NCBI GenBank assembly: GCA_002696735.1
Contig: NZSL01000008.1
Coordinates: 310,001-374,000, forward strand
Reading direction: 5' to 3'
Length of the DNA stretch: 64,000 bases
Source of the DNA: Methylophaga sp.
GTDB lineage: Bacteria > Pseudomonadota > Gammaproteobacteria > Nitrosococcales > Methylophagaceae
The position numbers and the translations under genes were made by a program. Below the pieces are notes generated by a model. It was not told the DNA's origin, ran no database searches, and was given only the letters and a program-made list of their open reading frames with translations. Shown here one piece after another: positions 63,592 through 64,000 of this stretch (position 1 is its first letter; the number at the start of each line of letters is the position of its first letter).

Positions 63592-64000
63592 ATGGCTGAA
63601 ATACAAAAAGATATCGAACTCAAACAAGGCATGAGCAAAAAAACCAAAATCATCATGATTATTGGTATTGTCGTGCTGTTATCTATCATAGGGGCAGGTG
63701 TTTACTGGTGGCTGTCTAAAGATGCAGCTTCGGATGAGTCGACAGAGGATGCCGAGGTAGAGGTACAGAAAGCCACTCCGGTTTATCATGAAGTGACCGC
63801 CCCCTTTATTGTCAATTTCTCAGAGCAAAGTAACGATCGGGTTCGCTATCTGCAAATCAAAATGAAAGTCATGGCGCGCGATCAGGCATCCATTGATCTG
63901 TTTGCTTTACATGAACCCGCACTGGTTCATGAATTGCTGATGTTGTTTTACAGTCAAAATTATGACGATCTCAGTACGACTGAGGGCACAAAGGCTTTAC
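63592..64000 (+). CDS. fliL: Flagellar basal body-associated protein FliL (partial, 3' end outside window)
   Basis: The first 136 residues are present. A short cytoplasmic tail is followed by one membrane helix (about 20-42, KIIMIIGIVVLLSIIGAG), an acidic link (DESTEDAEVEVE-like), and then the FliL periplasmic domain (TAPFIVNFSEQSNDRVRYLQ). FliL acts at the stator ring and modulates torque. The gene runs off the end of the window; flagellar switch genes such as fliM would be expected next. AGGA precedes the ATG. Confidence 0.9.
   Translation, partial: MAEIQKDIELKQGMSKKTKIIMIIGIVVLLSIIGAGVYWWLSKDAASDESTEDAEVEVQKATPVYHEVTAPFIVNFSEQSNDRVRYLQIKMKVMARDQASIDLFALHEPALVHELLMLFYSQNYDDLSTTEGTKAL

Overview
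The window is ordinary chromosomal sequence of a moderate-GC gammaproteobacterium. The 6S RNA next to zapA, tRNA-Leu(GAG) beside secG, the ygfB-pepP-ubiH-ubiI cluster, divergent rhlB/trxA and the glmM-folP-ftsH-rlmE block all point to that class. Complex I has separate nuoC and nuoD, a NuoG without the extra N7 cluster cysteines, and a DUF2818 gene at the operon end; together with the general gene content this suggests a Methylophaga/Piscirickettsiaceae-like marine methylotroph. That placement is inference. No insertion sequence, prophage, integrase or CRISPR array was seen, and no gap between genes exceeds about 300 bases.

Layout. 1-2.3 kb: a second-type elongation factor G (minus). 2.4-17.0 kb: complete nuoA-N operon plus DUF2818 (minus), with stop/start overlaps at many junctions. 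17.1-20.2 kb: a membrane PAS-GGDEF-EAL protein, divergent from rarD. 20.2-31.7 kb: a long minus-strand block carA-carB-greA-DUF4149-rlmE-ftsH-folP-glmM-tpiA-secG-tRNA-Leu. 31.8-33.7 kb: hemB-aroE (plus). 33.7-36.4 kb: a Cpx-like envelope stress module, with a CpxP/Spy protein divergent from cpxR-cpxA and a textbook CpxR box between them. 36.4-42.0 kb: sodC and an RND efflux pair (minus), divergent from a MarR regulator with tandem operator-like repeats between. 42.0-47.1 kb: 6S RNA, zapA and a ZapB-like coiled coil (minus), divergent from ygfB-pepP-ubiH-ubiI. 47.1-49.4 kb: rhlB followed by two unrecognised genes. 49.5-56.2 kb: trxA, uvrD, then an unusual run of an orphan TRAP solute-binding lipoprotein, an 83-residue unknown, a DUF411 protein and an EamA transporter, then an SrmB-like helicase. 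56.2-62.1 kb: glgA-ppc divergent from zwf. 62.2-63.1 kb: psd. 63.1 kb to the end: two tandem FliL-family genes, the second cut by the window edge.

The most rewarding items are regulatory and contextual rather than a wholly new machine: the CpxR box, the MarR-pump repeats, the 6S RNA, the uvrD-linked orphan TRAP/DUF411/EamA run, the rhlB-linked unknown pair, and the FliL pair with different membrane topologies.
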